Origin: Novosphingobium taihuense
GTDB lineage: Bacteria; Pseudomonadota; Alphaproteobacteria; Sphingomonadales; Sphingomonadaceae
DNA length: 64,000 nt
Assembly (NCBI RefSeq): GCF_007830315.1
Contig: NZ_VLKJ01000007.1
Span: 62,001-126,000 of the forward strand
Reading direction: 5' to 3'
The notes under the pieces are model-generated. The model was not told the origin of the DNA. It was given only the letters and a program-made list of their open reading frames with translations, and ran no database searches. Below are positions 18,923-29,387 of the stretch, in pieces; the stretch's first letter is position 1; each line of letters opens with the position of its first letter. Position numbers and translations under genes: made by a program.

Positions 18923-20083
18923 GTGAGCGACACATACGAAATTCATGGATGTGAAGAAGCGGATGAGGTTGCGGTCGGCCCGCTGACCTTGCCTCTCGAC
19001 CAGTGGCATCGTGCACGCGGTGGCCGCATGGTCGATTTTGCCGGGTACTGGATGCCGGTCCAGTTTGAAGGGATCATCGCTGAACATCTTTGGACGCGGG
19101 AAAGTGCCGGGTTCTTCGACGTTTCGCACATGGGCCAGCTTTATGTTTCGGGCCATGATGCTGAGGCTGCACTCGAAGCCGTCCTGCCGATTGACCTTTC
19201 TACCCTTCCAGTCGGCGGAGTGCGCTATTCGCTGCTGCTGAACGAGGAGGGCGGCATTCTCGATGACCTGATGGTCACGCGTTGGGACAGCGGTTTTTAC
19301 CTTGTCGTCAACGGCGCGACCAAGTGGGACGATATCGCTTACTTGCGCGACCATCTGCCCGATGCCGTAACACTCAATCACCTTGAGGATAGCGCACTGT
19401 TTGCCCTGCAGGGCCCCAAGGCGTTCGAAGCGCTGGAGCCATTGGTAACTGGCGGAAACCCGCTCTCGACGCTGTCTTTCATGCGCGGGGGGCAGTTCAA
19501 GCTGGGCGGCATCGATGCGTGGATCAGTCGTTCGGGCTATACCGGAGAGGATGGCTTCGAGATTGCGGTTGCGGCCGAAAAAGCATCCGAACTGGCCGAC
19601 CTGATTTGCGGTCAGCCCCAGGTGAAGCCCATCGGCCTTGGCGCACGCGACAGCCTGCGGCTCGAGGCCGGTTTGCCGCTTTACGGTCACGACATGACGA
19701 AACTGGTCGATCCGGTTAGTGCCGACCTGCTTTTCGGGATCAACAAGCGCCGCCGCAATGAGGGCGGATTCATTGGCGCGAACAAGGTCCTTTCGCTGAT
19801 TGCCGATGGCGGGCTGCGTCGTCGCGTCGGCCTGGCCATCGAAGGCCGCATGGCCGCGCGCGAAGGGGCGACTGTCCTGTCGGGCGATACCGAAGTTGGC
19901 ATTGTCACCTCGGGTGGCTTCTCTCCCAGCCTCGAGCGGCCGATTGCCATGGCCTACGTGCCGGTTGAGTTCGCTGCTCCCGGAACCTCGCTTTCCATCG
20001 ACGTGCGCGGTCGCAAACTCGCCGCAAGCGTCGTTTCCATGCCTTTTGTTCCCCATCGCTACCATCGCAAAGGAGCCGCCTGA
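18923..20083 (+). CDS. gcvT: glycine cleavage system T protein (aminomethyltransferase)
   Basis: GcvT transfers the methylene group from the aminomethyl-lipoyl arm of GcvH to tetrahydrofolate and releases ammonia. The 386-residue product contains the family stretches [36 protein letters not shown], and the folate/C-terminal region [29 protein letters not shown]. The start is uncertain. GTG 18923 is chosen because a cggga box lies nine bases upstream; ATG 18914 is in frame but touches that box. It is the first gene of the riboswitch-controlled operon, and its stop overlaps the gcvH start. Confidence 0.95.
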   Translation: MSDTYEIHGCEEADEVAVGPLTLPLDQWHRARGGRMVDFAGYWMPVQFEGIIAEHLWTRESAGFFDVSHMGQLYVSGHDAEAALEAVLPIDLSTLPVGGVRYSLLLNEEGGILDDLMVTRWDSGFYLVVNGATKWDDIAYLRDHLPDAVTLNHLEDSALFALQGPKAFEALEPLVTGGNPLSTLSFMRGGQFKLGGIDAWISRSGYTGEDGFEIAVAAEKASELADLICGQPQVKPIGLGARDSLRLEAGLPLYGHDMTKLVDPVSADLLFGINKRRRNEGGFIGANKVLSLIADGGLRRRVGLAIEGRMAAREGATVLSGDTEVGIVTSGGFSPSLERPIAMAYVPVEFAAPGTSLSIDVRGRKLAASVVSMPFVPHRYHRKGAA

Positions 20084-20454
20084 TGACCCGCTATTTCACC
20101 AAGGACCACGAATGGGTCGCGGTCGAAGGCGATGAAGCTACGGTCGGGATCACCGACTACGCACAGAGCCAATTGGGCGATATCACCTTCGTGGAACTTC
20201 CGGGCGAGGGCAGCGAAGTCGGCAAGGGTGACAGCGCCTCGGTGGTCGATAGCGTGAAGGCCGCCTCGGATGTCTACGCGCCGGTTTCCGGCAAGGTCAC
20301 GGTGGCCAATACGGCGCTCGAAGACCAGCCGGAACTGGTCAATTCGGACCCGGAAGGTGAGGGTTGGCTGTGGAAGATGAGCCTTTCGGATGCCGACGAA
20401 CTTGAAGGCTTGATGGATGAGGCCTCGTACCAGGCCTACGTCGCGGAGCTTTGA
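20083..20454 (+). CDS. gcvH: glycine cleavage system H protein
   Basis: GcvH is the lipoyl carrier that shuttles the aminomethyl group between P, T and L proteins. The 123-residue product has the usual size and fold, with TKDHEWV at the start, [19 protein letters not shown], and the lipoylated Lys59 in DSVKAASD. The canonical Glu before SVKA is Asp here, a conservative change. It starts at the ATG overlapping the gcvT stop and ends four bases before gcvPA. Confidence 0.97.
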   Translation: MTRYFTKDHEWVAVEGDEATVGITDYAQSQLGDITFVELPGEGSEVGKGDSASVVDSVKAASDVYAPVSGKVTVANTALEDQPELVNSDPEGEGWLWKMSLSDADELEGLMDEASYQAYVAEL

Positions 20455-20458
20455 TCCC

Positions 20459-21817
20459 ATGCGCTATCTTCCCCTCACGGACGCAGATCGGAGCGCGATG
20501 CTCTCGGTTATCGGCGCCGGCTCTATCGACGACTTGTTCGCCGATGTTCCGGCCGAAGCGCGTCTCTCCGCACCCATTGCGGGCCTGCCTGACCACGCAA
20601 GCGAAATGGCTGTCGAACGCCATATGGCGCGGCTTTCGGCGAACAACACGACTGCCGGATCGGTGCCGTTCTTCCTGGGGGCGGGCGCATATCGTCATCA
20701 TGTGCCGGCAACGGTAGATCACCTGATCCAGCGTGGTGAGTTCCTGACCGCCTACACTCCATATCAGCCTGAAATCGCTCAAGGGACACTGCAGGTTCTG
20801 TTCGAGTTCCAGACGCAGGTTGCCCGCCTGTTCGGCACTGACGTCGCCAATGCTTCGCTCTACGATGGCTCGACCGCGTGCTGGGAAGCCGTTGCCATGG
20901 CTGGCCGCATCACCAAGCGTGGCAAGGCGGTGCTCTCGGGCGGCGTGCATCCACACTACGTCGAAACTGCGCGCACCATGGCGAAGTTCACCGGCGACAT
21001 GCTCGACACCAGTGCTCCGATCCTCTCCGCAACGCCTGATGACGATGTGCTGATCGCCAGGATCGACGCACAGACCTCGTGCGTGGTCGTGCAGTACCCG
21101 GACATTCTTGGTCGAATTCCAGACCTCGCGAAAATTGCTGCGGCAGCTCAGGCTCAGGGCGCGTTGCTGATAGCGGTGGTCACCGAACCGGTTGCGCTGG
21201 GGGTCTTGCAAAGCCCCGGCAGTCTCGGAGCAGATATCGTGGTCGGAGAAGGGCAGTCGCTTGGCGTCGGCCTTCAATTCGGCGGGCCATATCTGGGCCT
21301 GTTCGGGTGCCGCGAAAAGTATCTGCGCCAGATCCCGGGCCGCCTGTGTGGTGAGACGGTGGACGCCGATGGCAAGCGCGGCTTCGTGCTTACGCTTTCC
21401 ACGCGCGAGCAGCACATCCGGCGCGAGAAGGCGACCAGCAACATCTGCACCAACTCGGGCCTTTGCGCCCTGGCCTTCTCGATCCACATGACCTTGCTTG
21501 GCGGATCGGGACTGTCAGACATGGCCAAGCTCAGCCACATTGCCGCGCGCAAGGCCGCTGCAGCGCTGGCTGAAGTGCCCGGCGTGACCGTGGTCAACGA
21601 TCACTACTTCAACGAGTTCGCGGTGAACCTGCCGAAGGAAGCACGTCAAGTTGTGCGCGATCTGGCTGACCGGCGGGTGCTTGGCGGTGTCTCACTGGGG
21701 CGCCTCTATCCGCAGGAAGCCTCCTTGGCCAATGGTCTGGTCATCGCCGCAACCGAGTGCACGACGGACGAAGACATCGCAGCGCTGGTCTCGGCGCTCA
21801 AGGAGGTGCTGGCATGA
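20459..21817 (+). CDS. gcvPA: glycine dehydrogenase (decarboxylating) subunit 1
   Basis: This is the N-terminal half of the split P protein, the PLP enzyme that decarboxylates glycine and loads the aminomethyl group on GcvH. The 452-residue product shows [42 protein letters not shown] and the C-terminal [14 protein letters not shown]. It has no PLP lysine, as expected for subunit 1. The start ATG 20459 lies four bases after gcvH, and the stop overlaps gcvPB by four bases. Confidence 0.97.
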   Translation: MRYLPLTDADRSAMLSVIGAGSIDDLFADVPAEARLSAPIAGLPDHASEMAVERHMARLSANNTTAGSVPFFLGAGAYRHHVPATVDHLIQRGEFLTAYTPYQPEIAQGTLQVLFEFQTQVARLFGTDVANASLYDGSTACWEAVAMAGRITKRGKAVLSGGVHPHYVETARTMAKFTGDMLDTSAPILSATPDDDVLIARIDAQTSCVVVQYPDILGRIPDLAKIAAAAQAQGALLIAVVTEPVALGVLQSPGSLGADIVVGEGQSLGVGLQFGGPYLGLFGCREKYLRQIPGRLCGETVDADGKRGFVLTLSTREQHIRREKATSNICTNSGLCALAFSIHMTLLGGSGLSDMAKLSHIAARKAAAALAEVPGVTVVNDHYFNEFAVNLPKEARQVVRDLADRRVLGGVSLGRLYPQEASLANGLVIAATECTTDEDIAALVSALKEVLA

Positions 21818-23370
21818 ACGCGATCAATCCTACGGGCTGGCGCCCGTCGATAGGCGAGAACACGCCTGACGGCACAAGCCAGACTTTTACCGGCAATCGC
21901 GCGCTGCAGTTGGAAGAAGCGCTGCTCTTCGAACTGGGCAATGCGGATCGTTCTGGCGTCGACTTCCCGGCAACCGACGACATCGACCTTTCAGCCCTGG
22001 GGCCGATGGCGCGTGCCGAACGTCCTGACCTTCCGGGCCTGTCCGAGCCGGAGACCGTTCGCCATTATACCCGCCTCTCGCGCCAGAATTATGCGATCGA
22101 TCTTGGCGTCTTCCCGCTCGGCTCGTGCACCATGAAGCACAATCCGCGGCTTGACGAAAAGGTCGCGCGTATGCCCGGTTTTGCGGACGTCCACCCGTTG
22201 CAGCCGGTTCAGACCGTGCAGGGTGCGCTGGGCGTGATAAATGAACTGGCGCAATGGTTGATCGAACTGACCGGCATGCACGGCGTGGCGATGACGCCCA
22301 AGGCCGGTGCCCACGGCGAGTTGTGCGGGTTGCTTTGCATCCGCGCCGCGCTGGAAGCCAAGGGCGATCCGCGGGACGTGATCCTCGTGCCGGAAAGTGC
22401 CCATGGCACCAATCCTGCCACGGCAGCGTTTGCGGGTTTCAAGGTAGAGAATATCCCGGCAACGCCCGATGGCCGCGTGGATACGGCGGCACTCACGGCC
22501 CGGCTTGGCCCCGATGTGGCTGGCGTCATGATCACCAATCCGAACACTTGCGGCCTCTTTGAGCGTGATCTCAAGATCATCGCTGACGCCGTCCATGCTG
22601 CGGGCGGTTATGTCTATTGTGATGGTGCGAACTTCAATGCCATCGTCGGGCGTGTGCGCCCCGGCGATCTCGGCGTGGATGCCATGCATATCAACCTGCA
22701 CAAGACCTTCTCCACCCCGCACGGCGGGGGTGGGCCGGGTTCAGGGCCAGTGGTACTCTCTGAGGCGCTATCGCCATTCGGTCCCTTGCCATTCACGGCG
22801 CGGCAGGTGGACGGCTCGATCAAACTGATCGAGGAAGAGCACGCGCACGAGGAACACCCGCAGACTTTCGGCCGGATGTGCGCTTTCCACGGCCAGATGG
22901 GGATGTTCACCCGCGCGCTTGCCTACATCCTGAGCCATGGCGCAGATGGGTTGCGGCAGGTTTCCGGCGATGCCGTGCTTAACGCCAACTACGTCCTGCG
23001 CAGTCTCGATGATGTTCTGGATGCGCCGTTTGGCTCGGCAGGGCCATGCATGCACGAAGCGTTATTCTCGGATGACGGATTTGCGGAGGGGTTCTCTACC
23101 AACGATCTCGCCAAGGGCCTGATCGACGAAGGGTATCATCCAATGACCGTGTACTTCCCGCTCGTCGTGCACGGAGCAATGCTGGTGGAGCCCACCGAGA
23201 CGGAGAGCAGGGCCGGGCTCGATCAGTTCATCGGCGCAATGCGCTCGTTGGCGGACAGGGCGCGGGCAGGGGACGAAAGGCTGAAGTCCGCTCCGCATCT
23301 TGCGCCACGACGCAGGCTGGATGAGACATTGGCCGCCCGCAAGCCCAAGCTAGTCTACAAGGAAAGCTGA
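21814..23370 (+). CDS. gcvPB: glycine dehydrogenase (decarboxylating) subunit 2
   Basis: This is the PLP-binding half of the split P protein, which forms a heterotetramer with GcvPA. In the 518-residue product Lys297 in [19 protein letters not shown] is the PLP lysine with its glycine-rich loop. The early stretch [20 protein letters not shown] and the middle [14 protein letters not shown] are family typical. Start ATG 21814 overlaps the gcvPA stop (ATGA). It is the last gene of the operon and is followed at once by a terminator. The L protein (dihydrolipoyl dehydrogenase) is not in the window. Confidence 0.97.
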   Translation: MNAINPTGWRPSIGENTPDGTSQTFTGNRALQLEEALLFELGNADRSGVDFPATDDIDLSALGPMARAERPDLPGLSEPETVRHYTRLSRQNYAIDLGVFPLGSCTMKHNPRLDEKVARMPGFADVHPLQPVQTVQGALGVINELAQWLIELTGMHGVAMTPKAGAHGELCGLLCIRAALEAKGDPRDVILVPESAHGTNPATAAFAGFKVENIPATPDGRVDTAALTARLGPDVAGVMITNPNTCGLFERDLKIIADAVHAAGGYVYCDGANFNAIVGRVRPGDLGVDAMHINLHKTFSTPHGGGGPGSGPVVLSEALSPFGPLPFTARQVDGSIKLIEEEHAHEEHPQTFGRMCAFHGQMGMFTRALAYILSHGADGLRQVSGDAVLNANYVLRSLDDVLDAPFGSAGPCMHEALFSDDGFAEGFSTNDLAKGLIDEGYHPMTVYFPLVVHGAMLVEPTETESRAGLDQFIGAMRSLADRARAGDERLKSAPHLAPRRRLDETLAARKPKLVYKES

Positions 23371-23375
23371 TACGA

Positions 23376-23412
23376 AAAGGGCCGCCCCGGAAATCCGGAG
23401 CGGCCCTTTCTC
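23376..23412 (+). terminator. intrinsic terminator of the gcv operon
   Basis: A stem of 15 bases, aaagggccgccccgg (23376-23390), pairs with ccggagcggcccttt (23395-23409) around an aaat loop with a single mismatch, and is followed by a pyrimidine-rich tail. It starts five bases after the gcvPB stop. It also faces the entericidin gene on the other strand, so it may act in both directions. Confidence 0.9.
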
Positions 23413-23427
23413 TAACCGTCAGGCGGA

Positions 23428-23559
23428 TCAGTTGATCGCCTTCTCGGTCTCGTTGGCTGCCGACTTCAGATCGTCGCCCGCACCGCGCACGGTGTTGCAG
23501 GCGGTGGCACCCATCAGAAGGCCACCCATCATGGTGGCGAATACAAACTTGCGAAGCAT
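23428..23559 (-). CDS. entericidin A/B-family small lipoprotein
   Basis: A 43-residue peptide starts at ATG 23557-23559. The first 20 residues are a lipoprotein signal (MLRKFVFATMMGGLLMGATAC, Cys21 in the lipobox), followed by NTVRGAGDDLKSAAN. The N-T-x-x-G-x-G-x-D pattern after the lipobox Cys is typical of entericidin/EcnAB-type envelope lipoproteins, which form a stress-related antidote/toxin pair in Enterobacteria. An aggtga ribosome-binding site precedes the ATG. Only one member is present, as in many alphaproteobacteria. The role here is unknown. Confidence 0.85.
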   Translation of the reverse strand: MLRKFVFATMMGGLLMGATACNTVRGAGDDLKSAANETEKAIN

Positions 23560-23648
23560 GGCTTTCACCTTTCGAACTGGCCTTTGACGCGGCCTTGCGC
23601 GTCATGGACTGGACGGAAGCTAAACGCTGCTCGCCCGAGGCGGTTCCA

Positions 23649-24584
23649 TCACACGTTCGACGGGGCAGGTCTGGGTGTGCGAAAGCGTACATGTTCGCGC
23701 CAGGCGATCAGCAGGCTGGCTCCGATGATGATCGGCGCACCAATCCACGTCGACGTCGGCGGAAGGTGGTCGAAGATCAGCCAGCCCCAGAAGGTGGCCC
23801 AGGCCAACTGGATATAGTCAACCACCATGACGCTCGCGACGGAGCCGTAGCGCAACGAAGTTGTCATTGTGATTTGAGCGAGAAGGCCGGACAGACCGAT
23901 CCCGGCCAGCATCAGCCAGCCTGTCACATCGTGATCGAAGTCATTGCCGATCAGACCGAGCGCCAGGACGGGTGCACTCAGCGCCGAGAAGTAAAAGACC
24001 ACCGTCAGGGGCTCCTCGGTCCGGCCAAGGTCGCGTACCTGGACGGTCACCAGCGCCACCGTCATTGCCGCTCCAATTCCAACCATGAGGCCGAACGGCG
24101 GGAGGTTCGACGTGTCGGGGCCAGCAATGATCAGCACGCCCATAAGCCCCATCAGCACCGCCCCCCAGCGCCATGGGCCGACCTTCTCCTTGAGCATCCA
24201 AGCCGAAAGGATGACCGCGAACATCGGTGTGGTAAACCCGAGGATGGTGGCTTCAGCGAGGGGTAACACGCGCACAACGCCCAAGGTCAGGAACATTCCG
24301 GTCCCGCCTATCACGGCGCGGCGAAGGTGAATCCAAGGCCTTTTCGTCGCGAGACGGTGCAACTGCCCGCGCGAGGCAAGCCATCCGAAGATCGCTATGG
24401 CCGGCAGGGCCTGCCGCCAGAACAGCGTCTCTGGCAGCGAGATGCCACGTTCGCCTGTCAGCTTTACCAGCAACAGCATCACCGAGAACAAGACGGTCGC
24501 CAGGAAGCGAAGCCCAAGCGCGAACATCGGGCGATCGCGGGATGCTTGGCGCAATGCGTTGGGCGATGACATGGCTGGGGCCAT
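23649..24584 (-). CDS. EamA-family (DMT) permease
   Basis: This is a member of the drug/metabolite transporter superfamily with about ten transmembrane helices in two EamA repeats (roughly residues 20-155 and 165-295). Family stretches include AEATILGFTTPMFAVILSAW and SVASVMVVDYIQLAWATFWGW. The start is chosen at ATG 24582-24584 (MAPAMSSPN); the next ATG four codons later is also plausible. The substrate is not predictable. It is divergent from the small membrane protein at 24634. Confidence 0.87.
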   Translation of the reverse strand: MAPAMSSPNALRQASRDRPMFALGLRFLATVLFSVMLLLVKLTGERGISLPETLFWRQALPAIAIFGWLASRGQLHRLATKRPWIHLRRAVIGGTGMFLTLGVVRVLPLAEATILGFTTPMFAVILSAWMLKEKVGPWRWGAVLMGLMGVLIIAGPDTSNLPPFGLMVGIGAAMTVALVTVQVRDLGRTEEPLTVVFYFSALSAPVLALGLIGNDFDHDVTGWLMLAGIGLSGLLAQITMTTSLRYGSVASVMVVDYIQLAWATFWGWLIFDHLPPTSTWIGAPIIIGASLLIAWREHVRFRTPRPAPSNV

Positions 24585-24633
24585 AGGCCAAAGGGCCTTG
24601 CGATCAACCCCTTCGTTCTCCATCTCGCGCAGT

Positions 24634-24852
24634 ATGGAAGACTGGTTCGATCATATCTGGCAATTTCATGCGAGCGCCGGGGCCATCGCGCTTGCCTTGG
24701 CGGTATCTTCCGTCTGGGCAGAGCGCCGCCGGATGAGGCGCGTCAATCTCGACGCGGTCGGCTTCATGCCTTGGACGACGATCTACCTCGTCGCGTTCGT
24801 CGGCGCCTGCGTCTTTCTGGGGCTTGCCGCGAGGGAATGGTTCGCGGCCTGA
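24634..24852 (+). CDS. small two-helix membrane protein, hypothetical
   Basis: The 72-residue product has a short aromatic start (MEDWFDHIWQF), a hydrophobic helix at about 14-28, a basic loop (ERRRMRRVNLD), and a second helix at about 46-66 before REWFAA. The basic loop between the helices predicts both termini outside the cytoplasm. The ATG is preceded by no strong ribosome-binding site. It is divergent from the EamA permease and convergent with cpaF, whose stop codon lies eight bases away. No family is assigned. Confidence 0.6.
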   Translation: MEDWFDHIWQFHASAGAIALALAVSSVWAERRRMRRVNLDAVGFMPWTTIYLVAFVGACVFLGLAAREWFAA

Positions 24853-24859
24853 GCCAGGA

Positions 24860-26410
24860 TCAGAGGCAGGCTTCCAGATACGCCTGATCGAAGCCGAACT
24901 GGCGCGCCTTTTCCAGTGTATAGGGACGCAGGCCCGAGGGGCGGAATTCACCGATGATCTTGCCCTCTTCGGTTTCGTCCAGATACTCGAACTTGAACAG
25001 TTCCTGCGTCACGATCACGTCACCTTCCATCCCGATCACTTCGGTGATGTTGGTCGTGCGGCGCGAACCATCGCGCAGGCGCTTCACCTGCACGATTATG
25101 TCGACCGATTCCGCTATCTGGCGGCTGATGGCTTCCTTCGGGATCTTGATGTCGCCCATCAGGATCATGTTTTCCATACGGCCAAGGCATTCACGCGGGC
25201 TGTTGGCGTGAAGCGTGCACATCGAGCCATCGTGGCCGGTGTTCATCGCGGCGAGCAGGTCGAAGCACTCGGCGCCACGAATTTCGCCCAAGATGATGCG
25301 GTCAGGACGCATACGCAGAGCGTTCTTCACAAGGTCGCCGATGGTGATCGCACCTTGGCCTTCCAGGTTCGGCGGACGCGTTTCGAGGGGCAACCAGTGC
25401 GGCTGCTGCAGGCGGAGTTCGGCGGCGTCTTCGATTGTCAGCACGCGCTCGCCCGGGTCGATCATCTTCGACAGGGCGTTGAGCATCGTGGTCTTGCCCG
25501 AACCCGTACCGCCCGAGATGACGATGTTCATCCGGCAAGCGCCCGCGATCTTGAGCGCTGTCGCCATCTTGTCCGACATCGAACCGAAATCGCGCAGCAT
25601 GTCGATCGTGATCGGCTTTTCTGAAAACTTACGAATCGAGATCGCGGTGCCGCGAAGGGACAGCGGCGGAACGATCACGTTGACGCGGCTGCCGTCCTTG
25701 AGGCGGGCGTCGGCCAGCGGCGTGGTCTGGTCGACACGGCGGCCGACCTGGTTCACGATGCGCTGCGCGATCTGGAACAGGTGGCTTTCGTCGCGGAAGC
25801 GGATAGGAGCCAGCACGAGGCGGCCCTTCTTTTCGATGTAGGTCTGCTCCGGCCCGTTGACCATGATATCCGAGATGTCAGGATCGTTGAGCAGTTCTTC
25901 GAGCGGACCGAACCCGAGCAGTTCGTCGATCAGCACCTTTTCCAGCGCGAACTGTTCGCGCCGGTTCAGTGTGACCTTCAGTTCGGCCAGGACTTCGAGA
26001 ATGATCGGACGGAACTCTTCCGAAAGCTCGTCCTTGGTCAGCGTTGCTGCGGCTTCGGGATCGACGCGTTCGAGCAGGCGCGGTAGCACCTGTTCCTTGA
26101 TCTTGTGAACTGAGGCTTCGAAACCCTCGGCCTGATAGTTACCCTCGTTCACGCCGTTGGCGCGATCGGCCAGGCGGGTGAGGGCGTCAGCCTTCAGCGA
26201 TGCCGCATTGACCGGCGCGTCGACCGGATCGAGAGGTGGCAGCGGCGGGAACTGTTCGCCGCCCATCGGCATCGGCATGGGGACGGCAGATGGAGCCGCA
26301 GGCACCGGCGCTGCCGCCTCGCCACTGCGCATGGGACGGGCCACACCAAACGAGGGACGCCCCCCGCCGCTGCTGCCTGCAATACCATTCTTTCGCCCGA
26401 AAGCGCTCAT
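24860..26410 (-). CDS. cpaF: CpaF/TadA-type secretion ATPase
   Basis: The 516-residue product is a type II/IV secretion hexameric ATPase of the CpaF family, which powers Flp/Tad pilus assembly. The first 75 residues are a Pro/Ala-rich disordered head. After this come the conserved NDPDISDIMVNGP, PPLSLRGTAISIRKF, Walker A SGGTGSGKTT, the Asp box ERVLTIEDAAELRLQ, and Walker B RIILGEIRGAE, with ILGEIRGAECFDLLAAMNTGHDGS typical of CpaF. ATG 26408-26410 is chosen because the preceding 12 codons are not family-like. No other tad/cpa gene is nearby, so the rest of the pilus system must be elsewhere or absent. Confidence 0.94.
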   Translation of the reverse strand: MSAFGRKNGIAGSSGGGRPSFGVARPMRSGEAAAPVPAAPSAVPMPMPMGGEQFPPLPPLDPVDAPVNAASLKADALTRLADRANGVNEGNYQAEGFEASVHKIKEQVLPRLLERVDPEAAATLTKDELSEEFRPIILEVLAELKVTLNRREQFALEKVLIDELLGFGPLEELLNDPDISDIMVNGPEQTYIEKKGRLVLAPIRFRDESHLFQIAQRIVNQVGRRVDQTTPLADARLKDGSRVNVIVPPLSLRGTAISIRKFSEKPITIDMLRDFGSMSDKMATALKIAGACRMNIVISGGTGSGKTTMLNALSKMIDPGERVLTIEDAAELRLQQPHWLPLETRPPNLEGQGAITIGDLVKNALRMRPDRIILGEIRGAECFDLLAAMNTGHDGSMCTLHANSPRECLGRMENMILMGDIKIPKEAISRQIAESVDIIVQVKRLRDGSRRTTNITEVIGMEGDVIVTQELFKFEYLDETEEGKIIGEFRPSGLRPYTLEKARQFGFDQAYLEACL

Positions 26411-26523
26411 TCGCCGTTTCCCGTCAGCTTCCGGATCACGATGCAACCGTTGTGGTCAGCGATCCGTCTTCAGAGATGGTGAATAGTCCTGAAACTTTGA
26501 GGATTTCCTAATGCCGAAAGACT

Positions 26524-27345
26524 TCAGGGCTTTCTGGCGACAATGATGTAGCCATCGCCGAGATCAGTCCGCAGGAACAGCTTCTGCACGAGACATGCCA
26601 AGGACATCGCCGCACGGCCAAGCAGTGAGCGCTGGATGCCGAAAAGCCGGACATGAGTAGTACGGTCAGTTCCACTCGCAGCGGTAGCTCCGGCGGTATC
26701 GTTAGCGCCCCCGGCATAATCCTGCCCCTTCACGCTCAGATTGCCGAGCCAGTGGGTAAGGTTTGACAATGGAAATCCGTAACACTCGACCCGCTCGATC
26801 TGCAGACCCGCTTGCTCCACGAGGTCGGTGAAGTCCTTGCGGTCATAGCGGCGGAAATGTCCCGCCCATGCATCGCGCGGGCTCCACATCTTGCGATGTC
26901 CGGGAACCGACAGCACGGCAATGGCGCCGGGCTTCAGCCAGCCAACCCATTGAGCAAGGGCAGACGCATCGTCCTCGATATGTTCGAGCACGTCGAACGA
27001 CATGAGCAAGTCGAACTGTCTGTCCCATGTACTCGAGGAAGTTGAACGCACCGTAGCCTTGTCCTGCCCAGCCGTCATTTCCGCTGCAATAGCGAGTGCC
27101 TGAGAGGAGGTTTCGACCCCTGTACAATCGTGGCCGCGAAGGGCCATGTCACAAAGCAGCGAACCGGCACCACAGCCGACTTCAACCATCTTGCCGGCGC
27201 GCAGACCTTCCGCCAGCGCAAGAATGCGGTCACGTCGTAAGACAAAGCGCGGTGCGGGCACCCAACGTCCGGGCAGAAACGACCCATACTGCCGGTCGAA
27301 ATCTGCGGTGACTGGCGTTGCGGTCAAGGTAGCTTGAACGGTCAT
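26524..27345 (-). CDS. class I SAM-dependent methyltransferase
   Basis: The 273-residue product has the SAM-binding motif MVEVGCGAGSLL (about 53-64), the acidic end of strand 2 (TGVETS), and the post-motif region DLLMSFDVLEHIEDD followed by WVGWLKPGAIAVLSVPGH, as in UbiG/Tehb-type small-molecule methyltransferases. It probably acts on a sugar or lipid-linked glycan, judging from the glycosyltransferase operon. Its start overlaps the stop of the GT4 gene by four bases (ATGA), so it is the last gene of that operon. Confidence 0.85.
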   Translation of the reverse strand: MTVQATLTATPVTADFDRQYGSFLPGRWVPAPRFVLRRDRILALAEGLRAGKMVEVGCGAGSLLCDMALRGHDCTGVETSSQALAIAAEMTAGQDKATVRSTSSSTWDRQFDLLMSFDVLEHIEDDASALAQWVGWLKPGAIAVLSVPGHRKMWSPRDAWAGHFRRYDRKDFTDLVEQAGLQIERVECYGFPLSNLTHWLGNLSVKGQDYAGGANDTAGATAASGTDRTTHVRLFGIQRSLLGRAAMSLACLVQKLFLRTDLGDGYIIVARKP

Positions 27346-28487
27346 AGCGTCTCCGTGGCGCTGACAAGGTGCTGGCGGACGAGTGCAACATCGGCAAGCG
27401 GCAAGTGTTCAAGTGCCGCAGAAATGTGTCGATGACCATCTTCCGAACGCAAGTTTTCCGCGAGCGCCACTATAGCGTCAGCAAGGGAGTCGGAATCGCC
27501 GGGGCGGACCAGCCTGACGGCTGCTCCGGGCTCTATGATCTCGCGGATCGCCGGACTGTCCATAGTGACGAGCGGGCGCCCGACCGCAAGGATCTGGAAG
27601 ACCTTGTTCGGTATTACCCGCGCAGCCTTGCCACCGCTGGCAAAGACGCCAAGGCAAATGTCGGATGCGGCAATCAGTGCTGGAAGCTTGGTGTAATCGA
27701 CCCACTGGATGCGTTCGACGTTCGCAAGGTTCAGCGCGGCCAGCTTCGCATCGATCCGAGGCGCTTCCTGCCCGGTCCCGACTATCGTGAAGCGCAGATT
27801 GGGCCCTTCGTCACGGGTAGCCAAGCCGGCGATGGCATCGACGATCGTGTCGAGCCCGTGCAACGGGATGAACTGGCCGTAGAACAGGACCTTCACCGGC
27901 CCGTGCAACTTGGGGGCTTCTGCCCTTCGAAACGTGTCGTCTTCAACGCCGACCCAAACCGAGCGGACCTTGTTGTGAGCAAGGCCGAATATCTCCGCGA
28001 CATGTCTTGCGTGCTCTTGCGTGTCCAACAGAACGAGGTTGGTGACGCGGGTGGCAAGCCATTCTACCGCATGGATCAATCGCGCAACCAGGCCGCGCCG
28101 AGACACCATCGTCCGGTCCACCACGATGGTGTCATAAGCAGAAATGAACATGTCCCAGCAGATGCGCGCTCCGCGCAGTCTTGCGAAAGGCCAAAGGATG
28201 AGGACGTCCAGCAATCCGGGGTAGGGCACCATAACGACGTCGTGCCTTGGTGCGCGGAGGTAGCTGACGATGAGGGCAGGATAGGCGAAAAGCAGGGCCA
28301 ACAGGATCGACAGCCACCGTGTGACGCCACCGATCTGGCTCTTGTCCTCGATGCCGTCCCAAACCTTGCGGTGACATGTCGTCAGGCCCGGCTGCAGGTC
28401 GGCCAAAGCAGCAAGCAGCATCCTGACGCGGGGCTTGCCCGTGTCGAAGGTTCCCCAGACGACGAAACGCTCTTTGCCGGTTGTCAC
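27342..28487 (-). CDS. glycosyltransferase family 4-like
   Basis: The 381-residue product has a GT-B fold pattern. The N-terminal half has a hydrophobic segment at about 60-78 (LSILLALLFAYPALIVSYL) that may dip into the membrane. The C-terminal nucleotide-sugar half contains VKVLFYGQFIPLHGLDTIVDA, LRFTIVGTG and the acceptor/donor motif KAARVIPNKVFQILAVGRPLVT with the E-x7-E-like end (REIIEPGAAV). It overlaps its neighbours by four bases on both sides, so it is fully coupled in the operon. Donor sugar unknown. Confidence 0.85.
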   Translation of the reverse strand: MTTGKERFVVWGTFDTGKPRVRMLLAALADLQPGLTTCHRKVWDGIEDKSQIGGVTRWLSILLALLFAYPALIVSYLRAPRHDVVMVPYPGLLDVLILWPFARLRGARICWDMFISAYDTIVVDRTMVSRRGLVARLIHAVEWLATRVTNLVLLDTQEHARHVAEIFGLAHNKVRSVWVGVEDDTFRRAEAPKLHGPVKVLFYGQFIPLHGLDTIVDAIAGLATRDEGPNLRFTIVGTGQEAPRIDAKLAALNLANVERIQWVDYTKLPALIAASDICLGVFASGGKAARVIPNKVFQILAVGRPLVTMDSPAIREIIEPGAAVRLVRPGDSDSLADAIVALAENLRSEDGHRHISAALEHLPLADVALVRQHLVSATETL

Positions 28488-29383
28488 GGCTTAGTGCCAT
28501 TTCTGCCTGAGACTGCCATGGCAACAAGGACATAGAGTCCGCTTGATGCGAGAGCAATAAGACGGTCGACGCCAACGGCCAGAAATGCTGCGGCCGGCGC
28601 AACGGCTACGGTGCTGGCAACGCCTGCAGCAAGCAGTTCGCTGATGCCGAGACCTGAAGGAGCGATCGACGCTGCTGATCCGGCGACGTTGGCGAGCGCA
28701 AAGGGCAGGGCATCGGCCAGCGGCAGTGCCTGTCCCATGACCAGAAAGGCAAGATGCAGCCTCGCACTGATGATTATCATGCCAGCAATGCGGTGGCCGA
28801 GCGTCAGTAGCGCATTCTTCCACCCGGCGCGGGCAACCAGCCATCCGGTAGCAAGTCCGCTTCCGCAAAACCCGATGCCCGAAAGCGGAAAGGCAGCAGG
28901 ATGTCCGTGTGCTACCAGCGCGAGTCCGCAGCCGAGGCAGGCAATCGCGATCCAAAGGACGGCTGATAGCACGACAAGGATCGAGCTACTTTTGAGCCCT
29001 GCGCCCGATGCAACAAGCGCGCCGGTCCGCACGATCGCGCCGCCCGGCACTGGCAGTGCCTCGGCGAGATTGGCGTAGGTCGAAAGGGTGACCGAGCGAG
29101 GCAGGGGCATCGCGGTCCCGACTGAACGGGACATCAGGTAGAGGCCAATGCCGCTGTAGAGGAGCGTGATCGGTCCGGTCGCGACGAGAAGGGCGAGCGG
29201 GATCGGCTGCAGTTCGTCCGGCGCGATATCGAGTTGCCGAAACGAGTACCAGCCACCAACTACGAAGAGTAGCACTGCAAGCACAAGCAGCGGTCCAGAG
29301 AACGCCCGCAAGCCGGCCTGAGCGCGGGCGCGCAGACGCGTGATGCAGTCTATCGCCTTTCCAGATGGGATTGCCGCACCCAT
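28484..29383 (-). CDS. flippase-like/lysylphosphatidylglycerol-synthase-TM-type membrane protein
   Basis: The 299-residue protein has about eight hydrophobic helices, beginning GPLLVLAVLLFVVGGWYSF. Its layout, with conserved loops such as EALPVPGGAIVRTGAL and SAASIAPSGLGISELLAAG, matches the UPF0104/LPG-synthase-TM family (COG0392), often called flippase-like. In a gene set with a GT2, PMT-like and GT4 glycosyltransferase it may help move or anchor a polyprenyl-linked glycan. It overlaps the GT4 start by four bases, and its own start lies four bases after the PMT-like gene's stop. Confidence 0.75.
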   Translation of the reverse strand: MGAAIPSGKAIDCITRLRARAQAGLRAFSGPLLVLAVLLFVVGGWYSFRQLDIAPDELQPIPLALLVATGPITLLYSGIGLYLMSRSVGTAMPLPRSVTLSTYANLAEALPVPGGAIVRTGALVASGAGLKSSSILVVLSAVLWIAIACLGCGLALVAHGHPAAFPLSGIGFCGSGLATGWLVARAGWKNALLTLGHRIAGMIIISARLHLAFLVMGQALPLADALPFALANVAGSAASIAPSGLGISELLAAGVASTVAVAPAAAFLAVGVDRLIALASSGLYVLVAMAVSGRNGTKP

Positions 29384-29387
29384 CGGA